Shown one piece after another: positions 1 through 10,886 of a stretch of DNA of 64,000 nt (position 1 is its first letter; every line of letters starts with the position of its first letter). The notes below the pieces were generated by a model, which ran no database searches, was not told the DNA's origin, and was given only the letters and a program-made list of their open reading frames with translations. The stretch is from Apoderus coryli (lineage: Eukaryota; Arthropoda; Insecta; Coleoptera; Attelabidae), in contig OU452200.1 in assembly GCA_911728435.2 (NCBI GenBank), forward strand, positions 36,905,715-36,969,714, given 5' to 3'. The translations under genes and the position numbers were made by a program.

Positions 1-370
1 TTTTTTAAACTATTTTCGAACGCCTGTGTGAACCAACTCTTTTATGGAATATTTTTTAGCTTATATTGTATCACAACTATGCAAAATTATTCCATATTTC
101 GAATTTGTTTAGGAAATATATATTTTTTATGTTTTGATCCCTTTTCCGCTATTTGCGAACGCCTATGAAAATATGTCACATTTTATTGGTTATATTCTAT
201 CAAAACTATAAATAACTAGTTAATATTTCTGCTATGTTTACGAAATATTTTTTTTTAATATTTTTTACCCCATTTTACGCTATTTTCGAATGCCAATGTG
301 GTCTAATATTTTATGTTCAATAATTTAGGTTATATTGAATTAAATCCGTAAAAAAAATATGCATATGAAC
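1..370. repeat. degenerate tandem repeat, unit about 140 bp
   Basis: A motif reading roughly ctatttNcgaacgcc recurs near positions 9, 149 and 280, each time followed by similar AT-rich text (a 'tatattNtatcaaaact' stretch, then 'gaaatat'). This gives about two and a half decayed copies of a 130-140 bp unit that probably continues beyond the left edge of the window. No coding potential is visible. Confidence 0.6.
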
Positions 371-1868
371 CCTCTTTTAAACCCCTTGACTACGCTCAAT
401 GTTTCCCAAAATCTAATCAGCTCCTTGCCATGTCCAATAGTATTTTTGTAACAAATTTGGTTAAAATGTGGTAAGCGGTTTTTGCGTTTTCGTGCATACA
501 GACAGACAGACAGACATTTTTTTAAAACTACTTATTTATGTATAAAATGACCAAAAAATTTTTTTTTCATGAAACTAATAGTCTCCATATATACATATAT
601 TACATATATGATATGGAGAGCTAAAAACAAGTATTATAGCTCTACTATGTATGAAGATATGACGGTTGGAATGTAAGAAATCACAATATCTAAAAATTAT
701 AGAGGTTACGACCGGCGAGCGCTCACCAACAATTTGAAGGGGTTGTAGAAAGCGCGGCGAATTGCTTTGTATTCATATACATCAGACGTGCCGCCTTGAA
801 GAGAAATAACTGTTCCTTATTTAAACTGTGCCAATGGAGACGAACTTCCGGCATTAACAGCTTTGCGCACTTAAAGTAGAAATAGTAAAATGTATGAAAC
901 TGGCAGGTAAAAATTCATCAATAAACACCGTACTGGAGTTAACTTGCAGTTAAGGTAACCCTCCAGTTAACTAACAAATATTTTTAACTGTAGGTACCTA
1001 CATTGATAAACAGGCCCTGAGTGTATAATCTTTGCTTATACGTGTCGTATTATACCTACTAATAATCTTATCAAGATGTTACAATTTATTTTATTTTTTT
1101 TCAAAATATCCCGTCTTTCCGAAATAATAATTCAAATCTAACAGCAAATCGTTATATTAATTACCTACCTACGTATACAGTGAAATAATCAGATGATTTT
1201 TAACATTACTAATAACTGACCGAGTTATTATTATAAGACGTAATCACGGCATTTAAAGTATGTGTTATTTATATAATGGCATAATAACAAATACCTGATA
1301 ATTGCGAAAATAGGCTAATTAAGTGTGTATAATATATATATATACACACTCACATGCTTAAACCAGACTATATAACCAAAGTCAAAGACTGTTTGTTGCT
1401 CTGTTTGTTCGAAATAAAAGAGTTGAGAAAAGTAAAAGTGATTCAAGGATAAAGAAGCGGTTATCGGTCGATCACTACTTTGATTTCTGTTTTGGTTTTA
1501 CGCGAAGATTATCTGATATACTTACTTAGGTATACTTGATAGTGGTCAAATAGATTATTGTAAAACATTTTATTTTGATTTTATAATACACAAAAGCGAG
1601 TTGATTTTTCTTCCACAGCAAACTGAAATACTGTTTCTTTGAATGAAGATTTAATTGGAAACTGGAATCAAACGTAGTCTTCAGCAATTTGGGTTATTTT
1701 TTGGTATTCTTTCACGGACGTGAGCATGCATGAACCTAAGCGTAGTACTTTTGGTTCTTCCTGATATTTCGTGAAAACTAATTTTTTTTTTCCCTAATGT
1801 TCAAACGGTAATTTAAAAACATGTCTGGTATAAAAGTTTTTTAATGTCAGTTGGAAATGAGGCTTCTA
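371..1868. other. gene-free AT-rich stretch
   Basis: No credible exon or RNA gene is visible. There is a short (CAGA)n run near 497-516 and a (TA)n-rich palindromic microsatellite near 1325-1350. Nothing else stands out. Confidence 0.6.
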
Positions 1869-1870
1869 TA

Positions 1871-3508
1871 CAGGGTGATTCATTATGGTTGCAACAAACG
1901 AAAACTGGAGATTCCTGAAAACAACTCAAGCATTTTTTTGCCATTGAACCCATGTCCGCAAATGCTTCGTTATCGAGATACAGGGTCTCCAAATTTAGTG
2001 GTAAACTTAACTTTTTTGTTCATTTCTCAAAAACTAGCTAACCGATTTTGACAAAATTTTACATCCATTTGAGGACAGATAACCTAAAATATTCTGAATT
2101 ATTTTGGCTTTCATTAACTGTTCATTGGCGTAGATATAGGGGGCATTTGGATAAATTTTACACATAAATTAGTTAAACACAGCTTTCACAAGCTTCATTA
2201 TTTTAAATTATTACTTTTTTAAAAAGAGCAACTTATAAGCTACAAAAAAGTTAATTACGTCGATGTTGTGGTTTCTACCATTTTTATGGAAACCGATAAA
2301 TTGCAAGTTAATGGTAGATTTAAATCAAAATAACGTTTACCAGAAATCAAAACGTTCTTGAAAATTTCGCGGCCTAATAGCACGAGGGTTGTTTAAAGAC
2401 TATACATGTTCATTATGGTTTGTATTTATGCCATCTCTAGTAAACATTGCTTCATCTAACCAGAGCACTTTCTCTAAAAATCATTCATCTTCTTGATGCT
2501 TACCAAGAACCCTATTACAAAATAGTAGGTGCCTTTGACGGTCTCCAGGATGTAGGGCCTGGACATCTTGATGATGATAGAGATAGAGCATTTCTCGATT
2601 TAATAGTCTCCAAACAGTTGTTCGAGGTAATGCCAATTGAGTTGGAATTCTTCTAATGCTTATTTTCGGATCTTCTAAAACTAACTCCACTATGTTTTCT
2701 TCAGTTTGAATATTTAGACGATGCGGTCGTTTGTTAACTCTAGGTAAAATGCTCCCTATCTTTCTAAGCCTGTGAAATGTAGCCGTCCATGTTTTGTGAA
2801 ATGGATGACGTCTATTAGAATAACTAATTTGGTATTCTCTGGCCGCTGCTCTTGCATTTGCATTACACAAACATATTCTTCAATTGAAAAACTCATTTTA
2901 ATTTAGAAAACAACATTCGCAATATTAAAAACAACTACGAAATAATAAAACAATTTTAACTAATTTAAATTTGTTGCTGTCAAAGTTTTTTTTTATTTTT
3001 GCGGCATTCGTTTTCCATGGCAACTTTGATTTTTCATTTGGTTTTCTGGTAAACGTTATTTTGATTTAAATCTACCATTAACTTGCAATTTATCGGTTTC
3101 CATAAAAATGGTAGAAATCACCACATCGACGTAATTAACTTTTTTGTAGCTTATAAGTTGCTCTTTTTAAAAAAGTAATAATTTAAAATAATGAAGCTTG
3201 TCAAAGCTGTCTTTAGTTAATTTATGTGTAAAATTTACCCAAATACCCCCTATATCTACGCCAATGAACAGTTAATGAAAGCCAAAATAATGCAGATTAT
3301 TTTAGGTTATCGGTCCCCAAATGCATGTAAAATTTTGTCGAAATCGGTTAGCTAGTTTTTGAGAAATGAACAAGAAAGTTAAGTTGACTACTAAATTTGG
3401 ACACCCTGTATCTCGATAACGAAGCATTTGCGAACAGGTCAAAAAATGCTTAAATCACTTTCAGCAATCTCCAGTTTTCGTTTGTTGCAACCATAATGAA
3501 TCACCCTG
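1871..3508 (-). mobile_element. foldback Tc1/mariner-like element C (long terminal inverted repeats)
   Basis: The element begins CAGGGTGATTC and ends with its reverse complement, with TA on both sides as expected for the IS630/Tc1/mariner superfamily. The terminal inverted repeats are very long: the left arm runs to about 2350 and the right arm starts at about 3034 (about 475 bp each, with scattered mismatches and small indels). The central loop of about 680 bp carries only the N-terminal part of a transposase on the minus strand. The copy looks non-autonomous, but its ends are well preserved. Confidence 0.85.
2345..2896 (-). pseudogene. truncated Tc1/mariner-like transposase (N-terminal part)
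   Basis: Reading on the minus strand from an ATG at 2896, a short start peptide (MSFSIEEYVC) is followed after one frameshift by a helix-turn-helix region containing NRRHPFHKTW, an RxxGSI turn and PRTTVWRLL, as in IS630/Tc1 DNA-binding domains. After a stop near 2481 the homologous reading continues through LDEAMFTRDG, which holds the first catalytic Asp, and ends near FQERF. The second and third catalytic acids are absent because the inverted arm of the element begins there. One frameshift and several stops make this a pseudogene. Confidence 0.75.
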
Positions 3509-3540
3509 TATAGATAGTAATAATAATAGTAAATATCACT

Positions 3541-4065
3541 TCAAGGCTTAATATGTCTAGCCGAAGCATCGCTACTGCTCGATGACATCCTTGAACTCAT
3601 TGACCTCCCCCTACTCCGGTTGTCATCCCCACTCTTAATCACTGCCTTTTTATCCAGCGCGTGCAAAACTTTCATCAGCTTTTCCTTCTCCAATGTCTCT
3701 CTTTTCGCTTTCTTCGCTGTTTCCAACATCTGCTGTTCCTGTTTAGCTTTACGTTGCTTTTCTTCCAAATGTTTTTGCTCTTCTTCCTTTTACTTTTTCA
3801 ATTCTAGCAGTTCCATTTTCTAACGTAAGATCAACAATTTCTTATATTTCTCTTCAGCATCTCTTTCGCCAACAATTTTTTTATTTGCGGTGATTTTCTG
3901 GCATTTTTCCCTTCTTGTCTTCTAGTGTATGTGATCTACGATTATCGCTACTATAGACTCTCTTCCTATACGCTTGTTCATATCTCTCTCGCGAGACCGC
4001 CTACGCTTATCTTCATAACCGTGCCTGTTATGATACGAAGTGACCCGACTGCCGTAGTTAGTAAG
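3541..4065 (-). pseudogene. probable processed pseudogene of a Lys/Glu-rich coiled-coil, RS-tailed protein
   Basis: The open 3' part (3541-3768) encodes a charged coiled coil (HLEEKQRKAKQEQQMLE) and then a Ser/Arg tail (RSRGRSMSS, SSSSDASAR). Upstream on the same strand the reading continues through stops and frame changes with similar composition, including RRRSRERD near 3990 and a GSRVTSYHNRHGYED segment near 4040. No introns are visible, so I read it as a decayed retrocopy of a splicing- or RNA-associated RS protein. The parent gene is not identified. It lies only 33 bp from foldback element C. Confidence 0.45.
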
Positions 4066-4448
4066 TTCTAATTTGGACGCCAAGAGCTAAAGCCAGAGCG
4101 TCAGAACGAGTATTTAACATATACTGGGTTCGTCAGATATGGGAGCAGCTTTAAACACACCTCGTTCACTTGATGAATGCTTATTTGTAAGACACCGATA
4201 GACGAAACGATCCAACCAGTCAGATATATGTATCTGGTGATCAAGTAGTTGCTTAATCACAATGAGTATTTTAAACGTGCCACATTATGCACTCTGGGCG
4301 TATTACCATTTTTATTATCCCGGCTTTAATGCAGTTTAGGCACTCTATGTTCTAGAGGTAAACGCGTCATCATACTTCATGCAGGTGGCAAAAATGCATT
4401 TGTTCGAAATGCGTTGTTATTATCTTAAAAATATTCAAACACCAAATA
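4066..4448. other. no gene seen
   Basis: Moderately AT-rich sequence between the pseudogene and the next MITE. I see no ORF, RNA gene or repeat that I can name. Confidence 0.5.
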
Positions 4449-4450
4449 TA

Positions 4451-4717
4451 CAGGGTGAGTTATTAGTGCGTCGAAGTTCGATATTACCTCAAAGACCAGC
4501 CAGTGTGTAGGCAGTCATAAAGTACGTATTTTAAAATAATTTTTATTTGTACAGGGTGGCTCATCTCATCAGGGTGAACCAAACTTACGTTTTTTTAAAT
4601 GGAAAGCCCTATTTATTATTCCACAATTTCATTGGTTTAGACTGGCTGCTTAGTTTTGCGTGAAATTTTTGGTCTTTGAGGTAATATCGAACTTCGACGC
4701 ACTAATAACTCACCCTG
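4451..4717. mobile_element. 267-bp TA-flanked MITE
   Basis: It begins CAGGGTGAGTTATTAG and ends with the reverse complement, and both ends are followed by TA. The terminal inverted repeats match over about 48 bp. The interior has no coding potential but contains a second TIR-like phrase (TACAGGGTGGC) near 4552. The size and ends fit a non-autonomous mariner-type MITE. Confidence 0.85.
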
Positions 4718-4719
4718 TA

Positions 4720-5497
4720 TGTATATATAATTTTGGTTTAATTTTCTCTAAAATAATACGTCCATGCCTCCAAACTGATAGGTATATGCCGTCCAAAGCT
4801 TTTTTACAATTTCAATTGAGACTATAACAAGTATAATTACCTACCTATATGATTTAGCTCGTTTGATTTTTATGCCCGCTGTATCGCAAAGATCATTATT
4901 AATTATACATATATCAAATTAAAATATCTTGGATATCTATCTAGTTCTAGTTTATGTTTACCTTTTTTTTTTTTTCTATTATGAACTATTTGTAACATAA
5001 ATAATTATGCATTCATTGACCGGGTTATACCAAATATGTACTAATAAATAAATAGATAGTGGTAAATTCTTTGGTTTCAAATTTTGTAATACTTAACTAC
5101 CTATACGTAGGTATAAACCATAAGTCGATACCAGTTAATAATAAGGTCTTTATTATAAATTGCAGATATAAATCGAATAAGTACCTATAGTTAATAAATT
5201 ATACCAATAATGTTTGCTATTTATGGTTTTTAAATTATTTATTTCATGCATTTGAGATTTTTATCTAAATTAAACCCATAAAATTGAAATATTTGCGGGA
5301 TTATGTTTTTGTAATGTTATAGTTAAGGCGGATACAGACTATTATCACGACGTGTGAGATCACGTGCTATCACATCGGCAAAATCTCACAACTCTTACTG
5401 ACCCAGTGTTGCCGCTAGCACGGTTTTAAATTATGTCATCGCTAGTTCAAACTTTATCGACTTTGCCTAATGCCGAATTTATTTTATACAGCATATA
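4720..5497. other. no gene seen
   Basis: AT-rich intergenic DNA. No exon-like ORF, RNA gene or clear repeat was found. Confidence 0.5.
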
Positions 5498-5499
5498 TA

Positions 5500-7665
5500 C
5501 CGGGTATTCCATTAAGGGTAGACAGGGACCATATCTCAGGAAATAATAGTCGTAGGACAATGGGAAAAAAATTCTTTTAGAGAAATCGACAATGGGAAAT
5601 CGCTGCAAATAGTTTTTTAGTTCCTAACTATACCGCTAGGGGGCGTAATAGATACAGTAATGCGAAAAATGCATTTTTATTGAGAATTTCGCAATATACG
5701 TTAGAAGAACAATACTACCACAGTAATGCTACTGAGATTCGGCATCTTTTTGGTGTATCACTTTTTATTGTAAGGCTTGAAATAAAGGCAGCAGGGAAGG
5801 ACGAAATTTTACCTATGATAATGTGTATAACTTTGGTTTGGCTTAACCGAATTTATCAATCTAATTTTTGTTTAAGAACTCAAGCCTTGCTGATGAAGAA
5901 AAAAAAGATTTCAAATCATAATTGTTTTTTGGGGCTCCGCTAGATGGCGATATTTGCATTGCCTAAGGATTTTTTGATTTTTCTTTAAAAACTTAAATGG
6001 AATGATACAAATATTTTATCAAAAATGAAAAGTAAATTGAATTTGCAACAAAAAAGTCCAAAACCGCACAGGAAAATCTTTATTCGTTTGAGAGTTATGA
6101 CCAAAAGAATGTTGTTCACCAAAATTCGTTGAAAAATCATCATAAAAATAATGAAAGATCCATTAGAGTTACCAAAATGCAGAGCTTTCATAAAATTTCT
6201 TAAAAGAGGTAGATCTAGATACCCATGAAACAAAATTGGGAAGTTTCCATGCATGGAGACAAATAAATAAACGCGAATATGCTGCTAAATGCCCTGACCG
6301 AAGACACCATAGCAGAAAAGTGTTCCATCGGTTAGCAGTCCGTTTACGAGAAACGGGCAGTATAAGAGTTGATCCAGTCCCGCTCAGAAGACGTCCAGTT
6401 AGCAGTGAAGATAATATTATAAGCGTTCTTGCGTATGTGGAAGCGAATCCTCATGTAAGCGTCAGTGACATTTCTTCAGACTTAGGAATAAATCGCACTT
6501 CAGCATATTGGATTTTAAAATCTTTTAAACTGCATCCTTACAGTATGGTTTTACATCAGGCACTTTCAGATGACGATATTGACAAGAAGCGCCTATAGAC
6601 TGTTGTTCTTGGCTGAGAGATATGTGCACGAAAAACCCGCAATTTCTCTCACAGATTTTATGGACTGAGCCATTTTTTCTAGTTGTGGTAGTGTTAATTT
6701 ACACAATACGCATTATTGGTCACAAACAAATCCTCATTGGATGCCGGAAGTTGACCATGAAAGTAGATGGAGTGTAAACGTGTGGTGTGGAATCGTAGTC
6801 AGGGTATTTAGCAGCATATTCGCGTTTGTTTATTTGTCTCCATGCATGGAAACTTCCCAATTTTGTTTCATGGGTATCTAGATCTACCTCCTTTAACAAA
6901 TTTTATGAAAGCTTTGCATTTTGGTCATTTTAATGGATCTTTCATTATTTTTATTTGTTAAACTATCAGTTTAATAAATTTTAAACCTATTTCTTTATTT
7001 GCCATGGCATTCTTGATCACGGAAAATTAAAGATACATGATTTTTCAACGAATTTTGGTGAACAACATTCTTTTGGCCATAACTCTCAAACTAATAAAGA
7101 TTTTCCTGTGCGGTTTTGGACTTTTTTTTGTTGCAAATTCAATTTGTTTTTCATTTTTGATAAAATATTTGTATCATTCCATTTAAGTTTTTAAAGAAAA
7201 ATCAAAAAAACTTTAGGCGATGCAAATATCGCCATCTAGCGGAGCCCCAAAAAAACAATTATGATTTAACATATTTTTTTTCTTCATCAGCAAGGCTTGA
7301 ATTCTTAAACAAAAATTAGATTGATAAATTCGGTTAAACCAAACCAAAGTTATACACATTATCATAGGTAAAATTTCGTCCTTCCCTGCTGCCTTTATTT
7401 CAAGCCGCACAATAAAAAGTGATACACCAAAAAGATGCCGAATCTCATTAGCATTACTGTGGTAGTACTGTTTTTCTAACTTATATTGCGAAATTTTCAA
7501 TAAAAATGCATTTTTCGCATTTCTGTATCTATTACGCCCCTAGCGGTATAGTTAGGAACTAAAAAACTATTTCCAGCGATTTCCCTAAAAGAATTTTTTT
7601 CCCATTGTCCTACGACTATTATTTCCTGAGATATGCTACCTGTCCACCCTTAATGGAATACCCGG
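5500..7665 (+). mobile_element. foldback Tc1/mariner-like element A (arms about 0.8 kb)
   Basis: TA-flanked element with ends CCGGGTATTCCATTAAGGGT and its complement. The left arm (5500 to about 6296) and the right arm (about 6800 to 7665) are inverted copies of one another except for small deletions, leaving a unique loop of about 500 bp. The left arm carries the first transposase codons, so the right arm carries the same codons in antisense. The loop continues the transposase only to its middle. Element B at 12255-14457 has exactly the same architecture. Confidence 0.9.
6195..6795 (+). pseudogene. truncated transposase in foldback element A
   Basis: The reading starts inside the left arm ([15 protein letters not shown]) and goes through a helix-turn-helix region ([30 protein letters not shown]) to a stop at 6598. 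Homologous codons then continue in other frames through a damaged first catalytic motif and HYWSQTNPHW to NVWCGIV. Immediately after this motif the inverted arm begins, so catalytic acids two and three are missing. It cannot encode an active transposase; the helix-turn-helix part alone (about 120 residues) is open. Confidence 0.8.
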
Positions 7666-8130
7666 TATATTGGTTTGCACAATTGCGTCATGATTGTGCA
7701 CCAGTGAGTGATGAATCACGTGAAGATCAACCAAAACCTGTCATGATTCCAAAAAAACATCGATGTCGAACGTAAAATGATAGAATATGATACATGTAAT
7801 CTCTATATTAATAAGTAGGTATATTTTGAATAATTTTATAAAAAAATACCTATCAGTTGATGACGAAAACAAAATGCAAGGCAAACCATTAACTTTTAAG
7901 ATTTGTGCCAAGCCCATTTACATACCAGTTAAACCTTACGAGATCCTGTTTTCTGCATTTTCCATCCCGTTACACTAGTTGACCAAAAATATTTTATACA
8001 CAGATTTAAAGTATTATTTGTGTTAATAGCCAAGGTATTTCCTGATGAATGAAAGGAATGCATAGTTATGTCAGTTCCCACATGTTTTCTTTGTTTGTTT
8101 TTTGGCCTCTACACTACCCAGCTGGCAAGT

Positions 8131-8275
8131 TGACGTGAAAACACGTCGAAACGACGTCGATACGTGGTGATATTCGTCGCATGTCATAAATTCGACATCA
8201 TGACACGTCATAATGACGTCGAACATGCACTAGTAAAAAATCAGTCTATGCAATGACGTTATTTTGACGTGTCGC
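8131..8275. repeat. cluster of ACGT/ACGTC motifs
   Basis: About eight ACGT cores, several as TGACGT or CGACGTCG, occur within 145 bp of otherwise AT-rich sequence. They resemble CREB/ATF half-sites, but no gene lies next to them, so a decayed palindromic repeat is equally possible. Confidence 0.35.
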
Positions 8276-8527
8276 AATCGACTTAAAAATTATATAAAAG
8301 AGTTAACATTTACTGGTTTAACATTGGACGGTCTACGTTTAGCCTGTCGCTTTCTCGATCTTGCAATTATTGTTAGATTCACTGCTCTGATAAATACATC
8401 ATGACAGTTTGTCCTTGACCTGCGTTTTACTTTCCCAACCCATAGGAAAAGTATTGTGAACGTGCTAATAAAAATGACATAAAGACGGATATAACCATTT
8501 TGAAGTCCTCTGTCTATACACTACCAT

Positions 8528-8581
8528 TACGTTTAGACGCTATCATGGAAGACTATTCTTCCATGATAGCGTCTAAACGTA
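8528..8581. repeat. perfect 25-bp-arm palindrome with 4-nt loop
   Basis: The left arm (8528-8552) and right arm (8557-8581) are exact reverse complements separated by CTAT. The arm reads TACGTTTAGACGCTATCATG onward. Such a perfect short-loop hairpin can extrude as a cruciform, or may record a fold-back repair event. Confidence 0.9.
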
Positions 8582-9051
8582 CATGCGTTTGGGGGAGTCT
8601 TGGATGAACCCATTAGTCAACCCTCAAATTTCAAATCCGACACGTTCATTGGGGATGTGCAATAGTCAACAGCTATTTCGCTCACTTTCAATTTGCTTCC
8701 TTCTATTATTTGTTCGATAATATCAGCAGTTGTGACCTCAATTTGGTACGTACGAATAAACAAGCAACTTTAAAGCTTCAAGATCAATACATGACTTAAA
8801 GCTCTCCTGATTTGATTGAATCATGACAGAACAGTAGGTACTTCATTCAGAATAAAATTAAATTTCACTGAACCATTTTGATCACATTAACTCTGAACAA
8901 GAATCAAAGCAGAAAACAATCTTCCACATAGGTTATCGAATTAAAAATCTTAACTTATAATATCGAGTAATGCATTGGCGTTGTCTTGCTTTCAGACTTT
9001 GTGTTTTTTACTCGTGTATGTCCAATTGACCAACTAGCTTTTCGATAAACC

Positions 9052-9085
9052 CACCACTGATGATGAGGCCGAAACATGTTTGGTG
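9052..9085 (+). other. hammerhead-ribozyme-like motif with weak stem II
   Basis: The order CACCA / CTGATGA / TGAGGCC / GAAA / C-AT-G / TT / TGGTG matches the hammerhead core: CUGAUGA and GAAA boxes, a five-base-pair stem I (CACCA with TGGTG), a two-base-pair stem III and a GUU cleavage triplet. Stem II would have to form from TGAGGCC, which cannot make a proper helix. Activity is therefore doubtful; it may be a decayed ribozyme or a chance conserved repeat motif. Confidence 0.3.
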
Positions 9086-9194
9086 ACGAATGAAGACCCT
9101 TAGAGGGTTTTATTAAACTTATTTTGTGGAGATTGACTTTTATTTCCCCATATCGAATATCGCACTCCACTTAAATATGGACTACTTCTTTAAA

Positions 9195-9670
9195 TTAAAA
9201 ATCTTAAGATCATCAGCAAAATATCAATTACGACTAATTTCCTTCTCATGATCATGAGGTGAACCTAAAGTAAATCCTTGACGTACACCGCATGTTACTT
9301 TGAACAGTAATGCCTTGATTAGTAACCATGTCTCTCAGACAAATATAACTGCAAATGAGCAACTAATTGTTTTCCAATCAAATAATACATTATTAAAACG
9401 GTCGAAGTGCTTTAGAAAATGCGTATAGATTAAGCCCATCTAACCTCGCAGTTGTAGATTATCCGTGGAAAAATTCGATTACAAATTATTCCTTGAAAAA
9501 ATTGAAACCTATCTGCAGTTGCGAACCGAAGTTGAATCCCCAATTTATGTAGGTACTTTAGCCATCTTCCATTTCTCTGGAAAATAATTTATTGGAGAAA
9601 TACAATTATAAATCCCTGGTAATGGCTTAGTACAAGCATGTTGTTGTAGTTTTTTGTCAGGCCCAGAAGT
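9195..9670 (-). pseudogene. LINE reverse transcriptase remnant
   Basis: Translated on the minus strand with stops and frame shifts, the RT blocks appear in order: SGPDKK with YFPEKWKMAKV (fingers region), a decayed FLKHFDRFNNVLFDW (motif A region), CGVRQGFTLGSP (motif B) and YFADDLKIF (motif C). Several stop codons show a dead copy. It fits the Jockey/CR1-type non-LTR RTs seen elsewhere in the window. Confidence 0.7.
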
Positions 9671-9944
9671 AATTCAAATCAAATAGCAGTAGATCATCAT
9701 TTTAAAGCATTTTTCATCTGCTTTGCATCAATAGGTTACTTTTAATATTCTCAACTGCAGCGGACCGGGAGAGCCCTTTGCAATAACAACTGGCGTAAAG
9801 CAGGGGTGTTTTCTAAGTTTGTGGGAACGGTCATTCAACTAGAAATCGTCTACATTCTCGAGAAAATTGTGTTTAAAAATTACAAATATGTAGTACAGCG
9901 ACCTTCTAATGCAATTTTGTTTCATTTCTTTCACCGTTGCGGTC

Positions 9945-10465
9945 GGCTGTAGCTCAGTGGTAATCGGTGTCGCTTTGGGTGCGGAATGTCCTGGGTTCGA
10001 TAAATTGAAATTCTATTGAGTTCTTATACAAAGTTCTCCATGGACAAGTTGAGTGTTCGGAATTGCTTATGAAAATAAATATTAACGTTCCAAGAACAGA
10101 AGCTAGATACAACTCAACTTTTCAAATTGTGAGAGCTAGGACAAATGTACTTCTACGTTCTCCTGTAAACATAATGTGCAGTAATTATCACTGTTTGCGC
10201 GGACTGTGACATTTTTGCTTGTGAAATGATAGAGATTCTGGGGGCTGCTGACCGGCACTTTAGTAGATGAAATAAGACACTGTCCTTTTTGTTTTTTCTT
10301 TTGGAATTGTTTATTGAATTGAATTGATATTGAACTATTATATATTTGTGAATGTATATCATTTAGTAATTTAAGTTAATGTAATTGAATTATTATTTTA
10401 TTTGTAAATTTATATTCTATTTGTCTTGTAATGGGTTTTATACTGTTGGGCAAATAAAGGCTATT
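9945..10465 (+). mobile_element. SINE-like unit: tRNA-like head joined to a LINE 3' end
   Basis: The head has a good RNA polymerase III A box (TAGCTCAGTGG, 9950-9960) and a B-box core (GGTTCGA, 9994-10000) with near-tRNA spacing, but the T-stem 3' half is not complementary, so it is not a real tRNA gene. From about 10020 the sequence is the C-terminal end of a LINE ORF (VRARTNVLLRSPVN, homologous to [17 protein letters not shown] at 17.4 kb) and its 3' UTR, ending in a CAAATAAAGG motif near 10450. Either a tRNA-derived SINE with a LINE tail or a LINE fragment next to a tRNA relic. Confidence 0.55.
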
Positions 10466-10629
10466 ATTTATAGTGGAGTTCATTGCGGATGCTGCAAATT
10501 ATAACGAAATGTTTTCATCAAAGATTTAAAATCTAACAAATACACTATTAAGTATTTGTTAGATTTTAAATATTTGATGAAAAAATTTCGTTATAATTTG
10601 CAGCATCCGCAATGAACTCCACTATAAAT
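10466..10629. repeat. 164-bp near-perfect hairpin
   Basis: The left arm (10466-10543) and right arm (10552-10629) are reverse complements over 78 bp with about two mismatches, around an 8-nt loop. It starts exactly where the preceding LINE tail ends. Either a tiny foldback/MITE or an inverted duplication of genomic sequence; a transcript would form a long hairpin. Confidence 0.85.
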
Positions 10630-10886
10630 TATTGAGGCAATATCGATAGTTCAACCTTCGGGAAAGTTTTGGAGGAGAGAATCGATTTTTTTTTTAAATA
10701 ATCTTTAGGTAAAACCAAACAACATTAATTTATTAAAAAAACACATTACAATTACAATAATGTTAAAAATAACGTTGTATACAGAAATTGGATGTTATAT
10801 AATATATTATTCTCACATATGTATATCAGTATATTTTGAAGATTGTATGAAAGCCTTCGGTTCAAAAAATACTAATAAATACCACT

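Larger units (their letters stand above)
7670..9190. other. gene-free stretch with palindromes
   Basis: No gene was recognised. It holds an ACGTC-rich cluster (8131-8275), a near-perfect hairpin (8528-8581) and a hammerhead-like motif (9052-9085), each listed separately. The remainder is featureless AT-rich DNA. Confidence 0.5.

Noticed and set aside
6236..6598. Domesticated helix-turn-helix gene
   Set aside because: It is open, but lies in a foldback transposon with an almost identical sister at 12981-13382, and I see no host promoter or splicing.
9945..10010. tRNA gene
   Set aside because: A and B boxes are present, but the T-stem 3' half and the acceptor stem do not pair, and LINE sequence follows directly. 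A SINE head fits better.
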